Positions 37,154 through 47,292 are shown, counted from the first letter of the stretch. The stretch is 64,000 bases of DNA from Sporolactobacillus sp. CQH2019 (GCF_028765345.1 NZ_JARAJZ010000002.1:67942-131941), one strand, 5' to 3'. Numbers and translations: made by a program. Notes: a model not told the origin generated them from the sequence alone.

Positions 37154-38977
37154 TTAATCATCCTGGCTCATTTTGAACACCGCCATGAACGCTTCCTGAG
37201 GCACCTCGACGTTTCCGACTGCCTTCATCCGCTTTTTGCCTTCTTTCTGCTTCTCCAGCAATTTGCGTTTTCTGGAAACGTCGCCGCCGTAACATTTGGC
37301 CAGCACATTCTTGCGGAGCGCTTTTATCGTTGAACGGGCGATGACTTTCTGGCCGATCGCCGCCTGAATCGGCACTTCGAATTGCTGGCGCGGAATCAGT
37401 TCCTTCAGTTTTTCGACAATTGCCTTACCGCGGTCAAAAGCAAATTCTTTGTGAACAATGACGGAAAGCGCGTCCACTTTTTCCCCGTTCAGAAGAATAT
37501 CCATTTTGACCAGATCGCCGGACCTGTAACCGTTCATCTCGTAATCAAGCGATGCATAGCCTCTCGTGCTGGATTTCAGTGAGTCGAAAAAATCATACAT
37601 AATCTCGGAAAGCGGCAAGTCGTAAATGACATTGGTACGGTTCTCATCCAGATATTCCATATTCTTAAATTCGCCGCGTTTTTTCTGACACAGTTCCATG
37701 ATGGCGCCGACGTAATCATTCGGTGTCATGATTGTCGCCCGGACGAAAGGTTCTTTCACTTCAGCGATGAATTTCCGTTCGGGCATTTCCGATGGATTGC
37801 CGACGCGGACCGTCGATCCGTCGGTCAGCACGACCTGATAGATTACGCTGGGAGCGGTAGCGATCAGATCGATATTAAATTCCCGTTCGAGACGCTCCTG
37901 AACAATATCCATGTGAAGCAATCCGAGAAAACCGCAGCGGAACCCGAAGCCGAGCGCCTCGGATGTTTCCGGTTCATACTGAAGCGCCGCATCATTCAGC
38001 TCGAGGCGTCCGAGCGCCTCGCGGAGGTCGTTGTATCGCGCGGTATCGATCGGATAGAGTCCGCAGTAGACCATCGGGTTCATCCGCCGGTAGCCCGGAA
38101 GCGGTTTGGTGGCCGGGCGTTCCGCATCGGTGACCGTGTCGCCCACACGCGTATCGTGAACCGATTTGATCGAAGCCGTCAGAAAGCCGACATCCCCGAC
38201 CGACAGCTGATCCCTTGTCTCGATTTTCGGCGTGGACACGCCCACCTCGGTGACTTCGAACGTTTTTCCGTTCGCCATCATCCGGATTCTGTCGCCGACT
38301 TTGACTGTTCCGTCCACAATCCGGACATAAACAACGACGCCTCTATAGGAATCGTATAACGAATCGAAAACAAGCGCACGGAGACGAGCGTCCGGATCTC
38401 CCTGCGGCGCCGGAATTTTTTCGATAATCTGTTTCAGAACCGCGTCGGTGCCGATGCCCGTCTTCGCCGAAGCCAGAACTGCTTCCGAGGCATCAAGACC
38501 GATGACATCTTCAATTTCCTTTTTTACCCGGCCGGGATCGGCATTTGGCAAATCAATCTTATTTATGACCGGAATAATTTCGAGATTATTTTCCAAAGCC
38601 AGATAAACATTCGCCAGCGTCTGAGCCTGAACGCCCTGGGCGGCATCAACGACAAGCAGGGCGCCTTCGCACGCCGCCAGACTCCGGGAGACTTCATAAG
38701 AAAAATCGACGTGCCCCGGCGTGTCGATCAGGTGAAAAATATAGGTTTCGCCGTTCGGCGCTTTATAAGTCAGTTCAACGGCATTCAGCTTGATTGTAAT
38801 TCCGCGTTCTCTTTCCAGGTCCATCGCGTCCAGCGTCTGCTCCTTCATCTCCCGTTGGGTCAGCGCCTGTGTCGCTTCCAGTATCCGGTCGGCAAGCGTC
38901 GACTTGCCGTGATCGATATGGGCGATGATTGAAAAATTACGGATGTGTGACTGCCGGCTGTTTCTATTTTCTGCCAT
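37154..38977 (-). CDS. lepA: Elongation factor 4 (LepA)
   Basis: Translational GTPase acting on stalled or misassembled ribosomes and 30S biogenesis; 607 aa. G-domain motifs are [27 protein letters not shown] and [10 protein letters not shown]. Domains II-V follow and the basic CTD ([20 protein letters not shown]) is complete. GGAGGAACGCAG precedes ATG 38977. Confidence 0.97.
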   Translation of the reverse strand: MAENRNSRQSHIRNFSIIAHIDHGKSTLADRILEATQALTQREMKEQTLDAMDLERERGITIKLNAVELTYKAPNGETYIFHLIDTPGHVDFSYEVSRSLAACEGALLVVDAAQGVQAQTLANVYLALENNLEIIPVINKIDLPNADPGRVKKEIEDVIGLDASEAVLASAKTGIGTDAVLKQIIEKIPAPQGDPDARLRALVFDSLYDSYRGVVVYVRIVDGTVKVGDRIRMMANGKTFEVTEVGVSTPKIETRDQLSVGDVGFLTASIKSVHDTRVGDTVTDAERPATKPLPGYRRMNPMVYCGLYPIDTARYNDLREALGRLELNDAALQYEPETSEALGFGFRCGFLGLLHMDIVQERLEREFNIDLIATAPSVIYQVVLTDGSTVRVGNPSEMPERKFIAEVKEPFVRATIMTPNDYVGAIMELCQKKRGEFKNMEYLDENRTNVIYDLPLSEIMYDFFDSLKSSTRGYASLDYEMNGYRSGDLVKMDILLNGEKVDALSVIVHKEFAFDRGKAIVEKLKELIPRQQFEVPIQAAIGQKVIARSTIKALRKNVLAKCYGGDVSRKRKLLEKQKEGKKRMKAVGNVEVPQEAFMAVFKMSQDD

Positions 38978-39148
38978 CTGCGTTCCTCCTGCTCCAAAAC
39001 ACCTTGCTTACGTTCGATTATAGCAATCGGACCAGACCGTTTCAACGCGGAAAAAGCCGGAACGAAGAGATTCCGGTTCGATCCATCTGTTTAAATGCCG
39101 GCAATAAAGCAAAGAACAGGCGTGGAAGGAATCGATCTGCGGAGAAAT

Positions 39149-39520
39149 TCAGCCGGAACCTTGAATCACTCCCCTGACCATTCCGGCTACCTGGCCCACG
39201 CCCCAGAGAAAAAGTCGGGAAACTTTATTTGAAAAAGCTTCACCCGTATTTTTTACCGCTGCCGATCCGGAACGAGGCGATTTAATAGACGTATTTTGTC
39301 CAGCCGTTGTCTGAGCCGTCCCGCCGGCTGCCGCCGGATGCAATCCGGAGGAAGAACTGGCGCCCGGCTGAGCGGCCGTGCTTCGGCTGTTTCCCGTTTG
39401 AACGTTTGTTTGCGTATTGATGCTTTGCGCATCTCTGACTGTAACCGCTCCGTAGAGGACGCAGAGCATCAGGACTGAGAAAATAACCAGCATTTCGATG
39501 ACGATCCGTTTCACACTCAT
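39149..39520 (-). CDS. yqxA: YqxA-like DUF3679 protein
   Basis: 123 aa with one N-terminal membrane helix (VIEMLVIFSVLMLCVLYGAV). A Ser/Ala/Gly/Thr-rich linker follows, then a C-terminal amphipathic segment (FSNKVSRLFLWGVGQVAGMV). It sits between gpr and lepA; in B. subtilis yqxA and spoIIP both occupy this place. Function unknown. spoIIP is missing. Confidence 0.75.
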   Translation of the reverse strand: MSVKRIVIEMLVIFSVLMLCVLYGAVTVRDAQSINTQTNVQTGNSRSTAAQPGASSSSGLHPAAAGGTAQTTAGQNTSIKSPRSGSAAVKNTGEAFSNKVSRLFLWGVGQVAGMVRGVIQGSG

Positions 39521-39606
39521 CGCTCTCCTCTGCCCGTCGATAAGGCTTGTCCGCCTGTCGCCTTGTTTATACAGAATTTTATGCGTCCCAATTAATTCTA
39601 TGACGC

Positions 39607-40686
39607 TTAGTGTGTGAAATGCCCGAAATTCTCCTGGTTCACTTGCCTGTGCAGGGCGGCATTCAGACCGCCGGCCAGAACATTGCCCATTTTCTCAATA
39701 AAAAAGTCGACTTCCTTCGGCGTGACCATCAGCTGGGTTCCGGAGGCACCCAGTGCTTCCTCGATCAGCTGAGCTTTCTCATCTTCATCCAGCGTGCCGA
39801 CCAGGCCGAGAAACGCCGCCCTTTTTTCCTTGCTTGGAAGCGCCAGTTTTGTGTAATCCACTTTTTCACCGAACGGGAGCCACGAAGGGACGAGCGCGCT
39901 TGAAGGCTCCGTTTCGCCCATCTCATGTCCGAGATGCCTGAGCAGAAGATCGAGAACATCGCTCGTGATCGTTACCGCGTCGACTACGGTCGGCACACCG
40001 ACCGCAATCACCGGAATCCCCAGCGTTTTTCTGCTGAGTTCTTTCCGGTTGTTGCCAATGCCCGATCCCGGATGAATGCCGCTGTCCGAAACCTGGATGG
40101 TCGTATTGACCCTTTCTATCGACCGTGAAGCGAGCGCATCGACGGCAATCAGAAAATCAGGTTTCGACCGGTCGATCACGCCCAGAATGATATCGCTTGT
40201 CTCAATACCGGTCAGACCCATAACACCCGGCGTAATCGCGCTTACCGGACGATAGCCTTTCTGAACGTTTTCAGGCTGCAGATTGAACAGATGTTTCGTG
40301 ACCAGGATGTTCCCGACGACGCTTGGTCCCAGTGAATCCGGCGTTACCTTCCAGTTGCCCAGTCCGACAACCAGGCATTCGGCTTCTTCAGAGATATTCA
40401 GATCCTTGAGAAACTGCGCGAAATACCCGGCAAATAGTTTTTCTGTTTTTTCCTCTATTTCCGTGTCCCCAGTACGGAGCGCTTTGGCTTCAAAAGTCAG
40501 ATAGGCACCCGGCTTCTTATTCATTCTCGCCGCCGCCTCCTGCTTTATCATCATTTTTGTGACTTTAATTCCGTCCTCGTCTTTTTCTTCAACCGTGACG
40601 CCGTGATTGATCAGCGATTTTTTGCCGTCGGCCTCAATCGCCAGGTCGGTGCGAACACCGTAGGCGTGCAGATCCAATTTTTCCAT
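39607..40686 (-). CDS. gpr: Germination protease GPR
   Basis: Aspartic-like protease (family A25) that degrades small acid-soluble proteins at germination. ATG 40686 after GGAGGAATGTTAT gives 359 aa, starting [20 protein letters not shown] short N-terminal propeptide with VRTDLAIEA is expected to be auto-removed. Core motifs are [29 protein letters not shown] and [17 protein letters not shown]. This is strong evidence of a spore-former. Confidence 0.95.
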   Translation of the reverse strand: MEKLDLHAYGVRTDLAIEADGKKSLINHGVTVEEKDEDGIKVTKMMIKQEAAARMNKKPGAYLTFEAKALRTGDTEIEEKTEKLFAGYFAQFLKDLNISEEAECLVVGLGNWKVTPDSLGPSVVGNILVTKHLFNLQPENVQKGYRPVSAITPGVMGLTGIETSDIILGVIDRSKPDFLIAVDALASRSIERVNTTIQVSDSGIHPGSGIGNNRKELSRKTLGIPVIAVGVPTVVDAVTITSDVLDLLLRHLGHEMGETEPSSALVPSWLPFGEKVDYTKLALPSKEKRAAFLGLVGTLDEDEKAQLIEEALGASGTQLMVTPKEVDFFIEKMGNVLAGGLNAALHRQVNQENFGHFTH

Positions 40687-40727
40687 ATAACATTCCTCCG
40701 TCACTCCGTGTGGATGCTTCTATTTAA

Positions 40728-40759
40728 AAAGGATGGCCGATCACGGCATTTTTCATTCA
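40728..40759 (-). promoter_or_regulatory. Candidate sigma-G/F promoter of gpr
   Basis: Minus strand TGAATG (40754-40759), an 18-bp spacer and CATCCTTT (40728-40735), close to the forespore consensus TGAATA / CATACTA. It lies about 40 bp before gpr and back to back with the rpsT promoter. Confidence 0.5.
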
Positions 40760-40762
40760 TCG

Positions 40763-40791
40763 TTGCAAAAGCGGTGCGGCTTTGATACAAT
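40763..40791 (+). promoter_or_regulatory. Sigma-A promoter of rpsT
   Basis: -35 TTGCAA (40763-40768), a 17-bp spacer and -10 TACAAT (40786-40791). A roughly 107-nt leader separates the start of transcription from rpsT, long enough to hold an autoregulatory structure. Confidence 0.7.
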
Positions 40792-40905
40792 ACACTTTGT
40801 CAGAAATAATCTCAGCGAAACATGGATGCAGATTTCGTTTCGGCACTGTTTCTGCAGCCATTTGATTATGATTGACCGGAAATCCAGGCTTTGGAGGTGA
40901 ACGCG

Positions 40906-41172
40906 ATGCCAAATATTAAATCAGCCATTAAGCGCGTTAAGAAGAGCGAAGCCAATCGTCAGCACAATATGCAGTTTAAATCCGCCATGCGGACGGCGAT
41001 CAAGTCGTTTAACGCAAAAGCAGAAGAAAAAGATGTTGAATCGGCAAAAGAAGCTTTTATTGCCGCTACTAAAAAGGTCGACAAGGCGGCTTCGAAGGGC
41101 TTGATTCACAAAAACAAAGCAGCTCATGAAAAATCGAGACTGTCCAAGAAACTGAATGAACTGAACGCCTGA
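40906..41172 (+). CDS. rpsT: 30S ribosomal protein S20
   Basis: 88 aa primary 16S rRNA-binding protein, starting [20 protein letters not shown] and ending [15 protein letters not shown] 40906 follows a strong GGAGGTGA site. It is on the plus strand, opposite to gpr and holA, with its own promoter and terminator. Confidence 0.97.
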   Translation: MPNIKSAIKRVKKSEANRQHNMQFKSAMRTAIKSFNAKAEEKDVESAKEAFIAATKKVDKAASKGLIHKNKAAHEKSRLSKKLNELNA

Positions 41173-41184
41173 ATTTAAAAAGAA

Positions 41185-41214
41185 GGGGCCGCGAAATCGC
41201 GGCCCCATTTTTTT
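41185..41214 (+). terminator. Terminator of rpsT
   Basis: A perfect 9-bp GC stem, GGGGCCGCG (41185-41193), AAAT loop, CGCGGCCCC (41198-41206), then a run of seven T residues. Confidence 0.93.
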
Positions 41215-41269
41215 ATAAAAAAATAATCAGAAATAAACGGTATCGGGAACAGAGAGAAGCCGGCATTCT

Positions 41270-42283
41270 TTACGCAGAAGCTGCCGACGCGATACGGTGG
41301 ATCAGCAGTTCCAGGGCAAGCAGTTTGTCCATGCCCCCTGTTTTGATCCGGTAATCGGCCTCCGCACACTTCTCGAGAGCCGTTTTCAGCATGTCGGCAC
41401 TGTATAGGCGCGACTGATCAGCGGCAAGCTTTACCGCATAGGGGTGCACCCCGATTTTTCCGGCAATATTCTTCTGAGTATATCCGGCATCGCGGTAGCA
41501 GGCCACTTGATAGACGATGCGGAACTGCCGTTCGAGCAGAGCGAGCAGTTTGAGCGGTTCTTCTTTCATACTCACCAGCTCGTGGAGCAGGTGAAGCGCA
41601 TCCGCCGTTTTTTTCTGCATCACTTTATTGACCAACAGAAAAACATTGGTTTCAAGCGAACGCGAACCGATTTCCAGCACGGCGTCGCGATCGATCGTCC
41701 TGTTTTCACCGCAATACAGGGCACATTTTTCAACTTCATTCGCCAGTTGTGTCAGATGCGGGCCGACTGACGAGAGCAGCTGTTCATGCCCTTCTTTTGT
41801 ATAAACAGATCCGTGCCGGGCCGCAATTTTTTCCAGAAGCGCATAAAGTGTCGCGTCCGAAAGTCTGGACAGCTCGTATACATGGGCCGTTTTTTCCAGA
41901 GTTTTGACCAGTTTCTTGCGTTTGTCCAGTTTCTCATAATGGGCTTCAATCAGCAGAACCGTATCGGGAGAAGGCTTTTCAATATACTGCTCAAACCGTC
42001 GCAGATTGTGGTCGACTTTTGTTCTCGCTCTTTCTGCGGTCAGAAAAAACGGATTCTCGATCAGCACGACTCTTTTTTCGCCCATGAACGGAACGGTCTC
42101 CGCATCTTCGAGAGCGGATTCGACCGGAACTTCCAGCATATCATAACTGGAAAAATTAAAATCGCGCGATTCAGCGGGCAATGCTTCCCGGATAATATTT
42201 CTTTTGACCAGCCGGAGCAGATAATCCTGGGTTCCGTAAAGCAGGTAGACGGGCGCCAGCGGTCTCCGGACCGACAAATCCAT
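41270..42283 (-). CDS. holA: DNA polymerase III delta subunit
   Basis: Clamp-loader delta subunit, 337 aa. The start region has PVYLLYGTQDYLLRLVK, followed by DFNFSSYDML, GEKRVVLIENPFFLT and the C-terminal EEPLKLLALLERQFRIVYQV. ATG 42283 is six residues shorter at the N-terminus than I recall for B. subtilis. An in-frame CTG at 42301 lies at ideal distance from AAGGGGGGCG, so a CTG start deserves attention. Confidence 0.93.
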   Translation of the reverse strand: MDLSVRRPLAPVYLLYGTQDYLLRLVKRNIIREALPAESRDFNFSSYDMLEVPVESALEDAETVPFMGEKRVVLIENPFFLTAERARTKVDHNLRRFEQYIEKPSPDTVLLIEAHYEKLDKRKKLVKTLEKTAHVYELSRLSDATLYALLEKIAARHGSVYTKEGHEQLLSSVGPHLTQLANEVEKCALYCGENRTIDRDAVLEIGSRSLETNVFLLVNKVMQKKTADALHLLHELVSMKEEPLKLLALLERQFRIVYQVACYRDAGYTQKNIAGKIGVHPYAVKLAADQSRLYSADMLKTALEKCAEADYRIKTGGMDKLLALELLIHRIASAASA

Positions 42284-42351
42284 TTGTTTGATCTGTGCCA
42301 GTTTCTTTCGCCCCCCTTATACCGTTTACTTTACAGTCCGAAAAGACGGTT

Positions 42352-42386
42352 GACAAGAGAAAAGAGACCGGCTTTTGCGGCCGATC
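42352..42386 (-). terminator. Probable terminator of the comE operon
   Basis: GACCGGC (42366-42372) pairs with GCCGATC (42380-42386), allowing one G-U pair. On the minus strand it is followed by TCTTTTCTCTTG. It is about 155 bp beyond the comEC stop. Confidence 0.45.
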
Positions 42387-42541
42387 CCTGATTTATATAT
42401 GAACGTTTGTCTCGCAGAGCCTAGGACAGCGCGGGACAGACGATGTTCTGTTTCTCTCTCTATGTTATCCTATGTGCAGGCAAAGTATGGGTGACAACAC
42501 TTGTCAGCACCCGCAAAATGCTGGAAAAAATATGCCTCTGA

Positions 42542-44857
42542 TCACTCCTGAACGACAGCCGTTCGAATCCGGACAATCCGCGATTTGGTAAACAGAAACT
42601 GGAGCGCACCCGAACGGTCCGTTCTCATCGCCGCTATACGATGCGCCTGCAGGCGGTCCAGCACTTCCTGGTGAGGATGGTCGTAACGGTTATTTTTGCC
42701 GGCGGAAATAATAGCTATGGACGGATTTAATTGGTTCAGCCAGTTTTCGGAACTCGAGGTCCGGCTGCCGTGATGGCCGAGTTTCAGCACATCCGCCCGA
42801 ACGGCCGGATAGTGGGCAATCAGTCTTCGTTCGCCGTCGCTTCCCAGATCTCCCGTAAAAATCCAGCTTTTCCCTCCGAGCGTCGACTGAAGCACAAGCG
42901 AATCGTCATTTCTGTTCAAACGTCCGGCCGGCGAAAGCACATAAAAGACAGTACCTCCGATGTTCAGCCTGTCCCCTGATTTTAATTCATCGATTTCACT
43001 TCCGGTACCGGCGGCTTTCCTGAACAGCTCGATATCCGCCGGATCCGGGTCGAAATACGGGCTGATGACAAGCCTTTTAATCGGCAGCTGACCGACGATG
43101 CTTTTCATACCGCCGATGTGATCATAATCGCTGTGCGTCATGACAACAGCATCCAGCGATCCGACCCCCATCGCCCTCAATTCATGAAGAACAACGTCTC
43201 TGCCTACTTCAAAAGGTCTTCTCCGCTTCTCCCAGTTTTTCTGAAAATAGGGCAGCGAGCCGCCGCTGTCAATCAGTATATTCCCCTGCCGATGCGGCAG
43301 CCGGATCAGAATGCTGTCTCCCTGGCCGACATCGAGGAACGTAACCGAACCGTAGGGGCTGAGCCAGTCGGATAAGACAACGAGCGCGTAAATCAGAAAA
43401 AACGGGGCAATGAGAAGCGGCAGCGTCCATGAGGCGCTGAACCGCTCCCAGATCAGAAGAACAGTAAAAATAATCACAATAGCTGACGAAAGAAGCCAGG
43501 GAGACAGCGCACCGTAATTCAGCTGCAGAACCGGATGCCTGTACAGAAACAGAAGCGCCTGATGCGGAAAAGTGAGGAACGAATCGATAACAAAGGGCAT
43601 AAAATCCGCTGAAAAGGGAGAGAGAATGCTGACGAGGTAAGCGCCTGCCGAGAGAGGAAGAATGACAAACGTCAGAAAAGGGACAAAAAACATACTGAGA
43701 AAAAAATTGATCAGGGGAAGCTGATAAAAGCTGAAAATAACCATCGGAAAAACGGCTAGTTCACTGACGATCGATAAAACGGCGATTCGGATCAGCGGTG
43801 ACCGGTACCTTTCCAGAATCTGCGGTCCGGTAATCAAAATCGCAAATGTTGCGGCAAAGGATAATTGAAAACCAAGATCAAAGACAACATTCGGATCCCC
43901 GACAACCATGATCAGGCAGGCGCCGCCGATTACATCGGCAGCCTTCAGCCGGCGCTTCTTAAAAAGATCAGACAGGAAAAACAGACAGGCCGTCAGCCCG
44001 GAGCGAACGATCGACGGCTCGGCCCCGGTTAAGATAACATACACCGGGACAAGCAGCAGAAACAGGATGACGATATGCTCCCTGATCATGCCGAGACGCC
44101 GGGCAATGAAAAAGAGGCAGCCGAAAATGACGGCTACGTGCATGCCGGAAACGACCAGCAGGTGGACAAGACCGAAAAGCCGGTATGCATCGGCAAGTTC
44201 CGGATTAAAACCGCTGTCGTCGCCGAAAACGAGTGCATCGATCATTTCAGCGCTCGCAGGGGAGAACAGAGCATTGACCCGGTCGATCTGATCCTGGCGG
44301 AAACGTTTCAGACGATTGACCGGAGAAACAGGCCCGTCCCGGCAGAGCGGGGGTCCGTTGGCTTTAAGTATCCAATAGACATGGCGAAACGCAAGATATC
44401 GGCGATTGTCGAAGGCATGAAAATTCGAAGGCGCCGCGGGGCGTTCAAGCCGGCCGGACAGCCGGCACCCCGCTCCCGGCCGGATCGATCGTTTCAGTTT
44501 ATTCTTCACTTCTTCCGAAGGCAGCTTCACAAAGGTCTGCACCACTTCGCCCGAAGACGTCTTCAGCATGAAGCTTAACTGATTCCCATCAAAAACAGGA
44601 CTGTTTTCCACTGTCCCTTCAAAGACTGACTGTTTCTCCGATAAAACGGTCCGGTCTGTCCGAAAAAAGAAAACATCGGCACCGATAATCAGAAACAGCA
44701 CCGCAAAAGCCGCCAGCATCCGGAAATGTCTCCCGAAAATCAGATAAATCCCGTATGCAACGAGCAGGAGAAGCGGGACGGCGGACCGCTCCGCTGCCGC
44801 CCAGGCCGAAAGACAGGCGCACAGCGCAAGAAGATGCCATTTTCCTGCGAACGGCAT
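42542..44857 (-). CDS. comEC: Competence DNA channel protein ComEC/Rec2
   Basis: Forms the membrane channel for single-stranded DNA uptake; 771 aa. An N-terminal hydrophobic segment and OB-like domain precede the competence domain with many helices (GLVHLLVVSGMHVAVIFGCL). The C-terminal metallo-beta-lactamase-like domain has LDVGQGDSILIRLP, MTHSDYDHIGGMKS and LKLGHHGSRTSSSE. It overlaps comEB as TAATG. The reading frame is intact, so the organism may be competent. Confidence 0.95.
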   Translation of the reverse strand: MPFAGKWHLLALCACLSAWAAAERSAVPLLLLVAYGIYLIFGRHFRMLAAFAVLFLIIGADVFFFRTDRTVLSEKQSVFEGTVENSPVFDGNQLSFMLKTSSGEVVQTFVKLPSEEVKNKLKRSIRPGAGCRLSGRLERPAAPSNFHAFDNRRYLAFRHVYWILKANGPPLCRDGPVSPVNRLKRFRQDQIDRVNALFSPASAEMIDALVFGDDSGFNPELADAYRLFGLVHLLVVSGMHVAVIFGCLFFIARRLGMIREHIVILFLLLVPVYVILTGAEPSIVRSGLTACLFFLSDLFKKRRLKAADVIGGACLIMVVGDPNVVFDLGFQLSFAATFAILITGPQILERYRSPLIRIAVLSIVSELAVFPMVIFSFYQLPLINFFLSMFFVPFLTFVILPLSAGAYLVSILSPFSADFMPFVIDSFLTFPHQALLFLYRHPVLQLNYGALSPWLLSSAIVIIFTVLLIWERFSASWTLPLLIAPFFLIYALVVLSDWLSPYGSVTFLDVGQGDSILIRLPHRQGNILIDSGGSLPYFQKNWEKRRRPFEVGRDVVLHELRAMGVGSLDAVVMTHSDYDHIGGMKSIVGQLPIKRLVISPYFDPDPADIELFRKAAGTGSEIDELKSGDRLNIGGTVFYVLSPAGRLNRNDDSLVLQSTLGGKSWIFTGDLGSDGERRLIAHYPAVRADVLKLGHHGSRTSSSENWLNQLNPSIAIISAGKNNRYDHPHQEVLDRLQAHRIAAMRTDRSGALQFLFTKSRIVRIRTAVVQE

Positions 44858-45435
44858 TACATACCGCGGGCAAACAGCTGCTCCGCCTGATCATACAAAC
44901 GATGCAGCTCTTCTTTTTCCATGCCGGACTCTTCCAGCTTTTTAAAAAGCGATGCAATATAGGCCAGCTGCTTTCCGGAAATGTCCTGCTCTCTTCCGTC
45001 AAAAATATTGTCAAAAGGAACTTTTTTGACGGCTACTTTCGCCGTTTTAAAGAGTTCTTCCGCATAGGGATGATTCTTGTAGTCATTCGCATAATAAACA
45101 CTCCGGATCCCTGCCTGAATGATTGCTTTCGTGCACTGGATGCAGGGAAAATGTGTGATGTAAATCTCTGCGCCCTCAGTCGGTTCGCCGAACTTCGCAC
45201 ATTGCAGGATGGCGTTCATCTCGGCATGTATCGTTCTGACGCAGTGGCCGTCAATCACGTAGCATCCTTCATCGGTACAGTGCACGCCTCCCGATATTGA
45301 ACCATTGTACCCGCCCGCAATAATGCGTTTGTCGCGGACGATCGTCGCACCGACGACCAGGCGCGTGCATGTGCTGCGCGACGCCAGCAGATGGCTCTGC
45401 GCCATAAAGTATTGATCCCAGGATAATCGTTTCAT
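44857..45435 (-). CDS. comEB: ComEB, dCMP deaminase family
   Basis: Cytidine/deoxycytidylate deaminase family, 192 aa. The catalytic zinc site is RTIHAEMNAILQCAKFG with FPCIQCTKAIIQAGI. It supplies dUMP for thymidylate synthesis; its role in competence in B. subtilis is unclear. It lies between comEA and comEC. Its presence could matter because cdd is decayed in this genome. Confidence 0.94.
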   Translation of the reverse strand: MKRLSWDQYFMAQSHLLASRSTCTRLVVGATIVRDKRIIAGGYNGSISGGVHCTDEGCYVIDGHCVRTIHAEMNAILQCAKFGEPTEGAEIYITHFPCIQCTKAIIQAGIRSVYYANDYKNHPYAEELFKTAKVAVKKVPFDNIFDGREQDISGKQLAYIASLFKKLEESGMEKEELHRLYDQAEQLFARGM

Positions 45436-45504
45436 CTTTTGTCCTCCCTAAAAAAGTAAAAGTGTCCTGTCCCCATTGTATCAGAACCTGCAGCCGGAGA
45501 AAGA

Positions 45505-46170
45505 TTAATTTACCGTTGCCGAGGGTTTGATTTTCTCCAAAGATTTTTCGCCGATGCCCGAGACATTGGTCAGTTCATCAACCGTTTTAAAAGGACCGTG
45601 CTCATTTCGGTACGCGACAATCGCCTTCGCTTTTGCCGGACCGATGCCCGGGAGATCCTGCATACCCTGTTCATCTGCAGTATTAATATTCACCGTCTTT
45701 TCCCGGTCCGACCCGCCCGAAGCTGCGGCAGCGGAATCGGCGGCGGGCGGGCCCGCTAAAATCGGGCTCTCTTTTTCCCCTTTTTCCGGCACATAAACGA
45801 CCATCTCATCCGCAACCTTCCGGGCAAGATTGATTTGGCTGCCGTCTGCCTTTTCAGTGAGGCCGCCCGCGCTGCGTATGGCATCAACCACGCGGTCGGA
45901 AGCATTCATCCGGTAAATTCCGGGCGCCCTGACCGCACCTTTCACATCGACGACAGCGGCGGCGGACGATTGCTTTTTTTCAGTTTGCGCCGTTCCGGAC
46001 AGTTGTTCGGCCGTTTTTTTCTGATCGGTTTTTGAAAACATGGATTCTGTTTTCGCCGTTTCGGAAGCTGACTTCGCCGTATAATACCGGTACATGACCA
46101 GAAGCGAAAGACTGGCGGCGGCAAGCAGTGCGAACAGCACGATTTTGTGCTTTCGCCATAATTTCTCCAT
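45505..46170 (-). CDS. comEA: Competence DNA receptor ComEA
   Basis: Membrane-anchored double-strand DNA receptor, 221 aa from ATG 46170. A membrane helix covers about 9-25. A low-complexity spacer precedes an SLBB-like domain (VVDVKGAVRAPGIYRMNASD), and the C-terminal helix-hairpin-helix pair is VNINTADEQGMQDLPGIGPA and ELTNVSGIGEKSLEKIK. First gene of comEA-comEB-comEC and divergent from comER. An in-frame GTG at 46188 is an alternative. Confidence 0.93.
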   Translation of the reverse strand: MEKLWRKHKIVLFALLAAASLSLLVMYRYYTAKSASETAKTESMFSKTDQKKTAEQLSGTAQTEKKQSSAAAVVDVKGAVRAPGIYRMNASDRVVDAIRSAGGLTEKADGSQINLARKVADEMVVYVPEKGEKESPILAGPPAADSAAAASGGSDREKTVNINTADEQGMQDLPGIGPAKAKAIVAYRNEHGPFKTVDELTNVSGIGEKSLEKIKPSATVN

Positions 46171-46218
46171 AGATCCACTTCCATTCACTTAGAATCGTGT
46201 TCTGTGCCGCCCGCCGGG

Positions 46219-46248
46219 GACATATGATGTTTCACCCGGGCATACAAT
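46219..46248 (+). promoter_or_regulatory. Candidate sigma-E promoter of comER
   Basis: GACATATG (46219-46226), a 14-bp spacer and a perfect CATACAAT (46241-46248), matching the mother-cell sigma-E consensus (GKCATATT / CATACAAT). It lies 35 bp before the comER start codon. Confidence 0.65.
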
Positions 46249-46282
46249 CCAGGGGATACCGGCAAATCGAGGTGAGGCAATC

Positions 46283-47110
46283 ATGAAGATCGGCGTGATC
46301 GGAACCGGAAACATGGGCTCGCTGATCGTTGACGTCCTGATAAAAAGTAAAGCGGTCAAGGCGAAAAGCATCTCTGTAATGAACCGGACGGAGAAAAAGG
46401 CGCTGAACCTGACTGAAAAGTATCCGGGGCTGACAGTCCATCATTCCGCGGCCGAAGTGATCCGGCATTCAGCCCTTATTTTTCTCTGTGTCCGGCCGCC
46501 TCAGTTTTTCCCCTTGCTGCAGTCCGTCCGCGGCGTCTGGAACGCCGATCAGACAGCCGTTTCGATAACAAGCCCGCTTGCGGTCGGACAGCTTGAAACA
46601 ATGATTGACTGCCCGGTTGCAAGGGTCGTCCCGAGTATTGTCAATCGGGCTCTTTCCGGAAGCACGCTTGTCACGTTCGGTGCAGGCATGAATGACCGTA
46701 TGAAGAATAGACTGTGGGATCTTCTTGAACGTTTTTCGCATCCGATCGAGATCGCGGAAGAGAATATCCGTGCCGCCTCGGACATCTCAAGCTGCGGTCC
46801 GGCCTTTCTCTCTTTTTTGCTTGAAAAAATGGTGGACGGCGCTGTCCGATCCACGCATATTCCCCAAAAAGAAGCCGCGGAATTAACCACTGAAATGGTT
46901 ATCGGATTGGGAAAACTGCTCGAGCAAAAGACGTACACACTGGAACAATTAAGAAAAAAAGTTACGGTTAAAGGCGGGGTAACAGGGGTTGGCCTGGACG
47001 TGCTCAGTCACGGATGCGGCACTGTTTTTGAGCATCTTTTTGAAGAAACGCAGAAGAAATTCCTGGAAGATCATCTCGCCGTGGATCCGTTTTTCAGTAA
47101 GACAGACTGA
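46283..47110 (+). CDS. comER: ComER, pyrroline-5-carboxylate reductase-like protein
   Basis: ProC-related protein with an N-terminal dinucleotide-binding fold (MKIGVIGTGNMGSLIVDVLI), 275 aa. The helical C-terminal part has SSCGPAFLSFLLEKMVDGAV and TVKGGVTGVGLDVL. It is divergent from comEA. In Bacillus, comER is dispensable for DNA uptake but affects sporulation and biofilm formation, which suits the sigma-E-like promoter here. The true substrate is unknown. Confidence 0.92.
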   Translation: MKIGVIGTGNMGSLIVDVLIKSKAVKAKSISVMNRTEKKALNLTEKYPGLTVHHSAAEVIRHSALIFLCVRPPQFFPLLQSVRGVWNADQTAVSITSPLAVGQLETMIDCPVARVVPSIVNRALSGSTLVTFGAGMNDRMKNRLWDLLERFSHPIEIAEENIRAASDISSCGPAFLSFLLEKMVDGAVRSTHIPQKEAAELTTEMVIGLGKLLEQKTYTLEQLRKKVTVKGGVTGVGLDVLSHGCGTVFEHLFEETQKKFLEDHLAVDPFFSKTD

Positions 47111-47265
47111 ATGCGGCGGCAAAATAAAAACAGAACACACTTTCTCTATTCTTCCCGGCAAACACGGAATCCTCCCCACAAATGTGACAAAATGAAGAAA
47201 TCGTCAGCCGTAAAGATCGAAGGACATTTATCCGGAGAAAGGCCGGATGTGGCGCAGATATTTTT

Positions 47266-47292
47266 AAAGCCGCTTCAGAGCGGCTTTTTTTC
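47266..47292 (+). terminator. Terminator of comER, shared with the 3' end of rsfS
   Basis: AAAGCCGCT (47266-47274), TCAG loop, AGCGGCTTT (47279-47287), with eight T residues to 47292. The right arm lies within the last codons of rsfS on the other strand. Confidence 0.8.
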
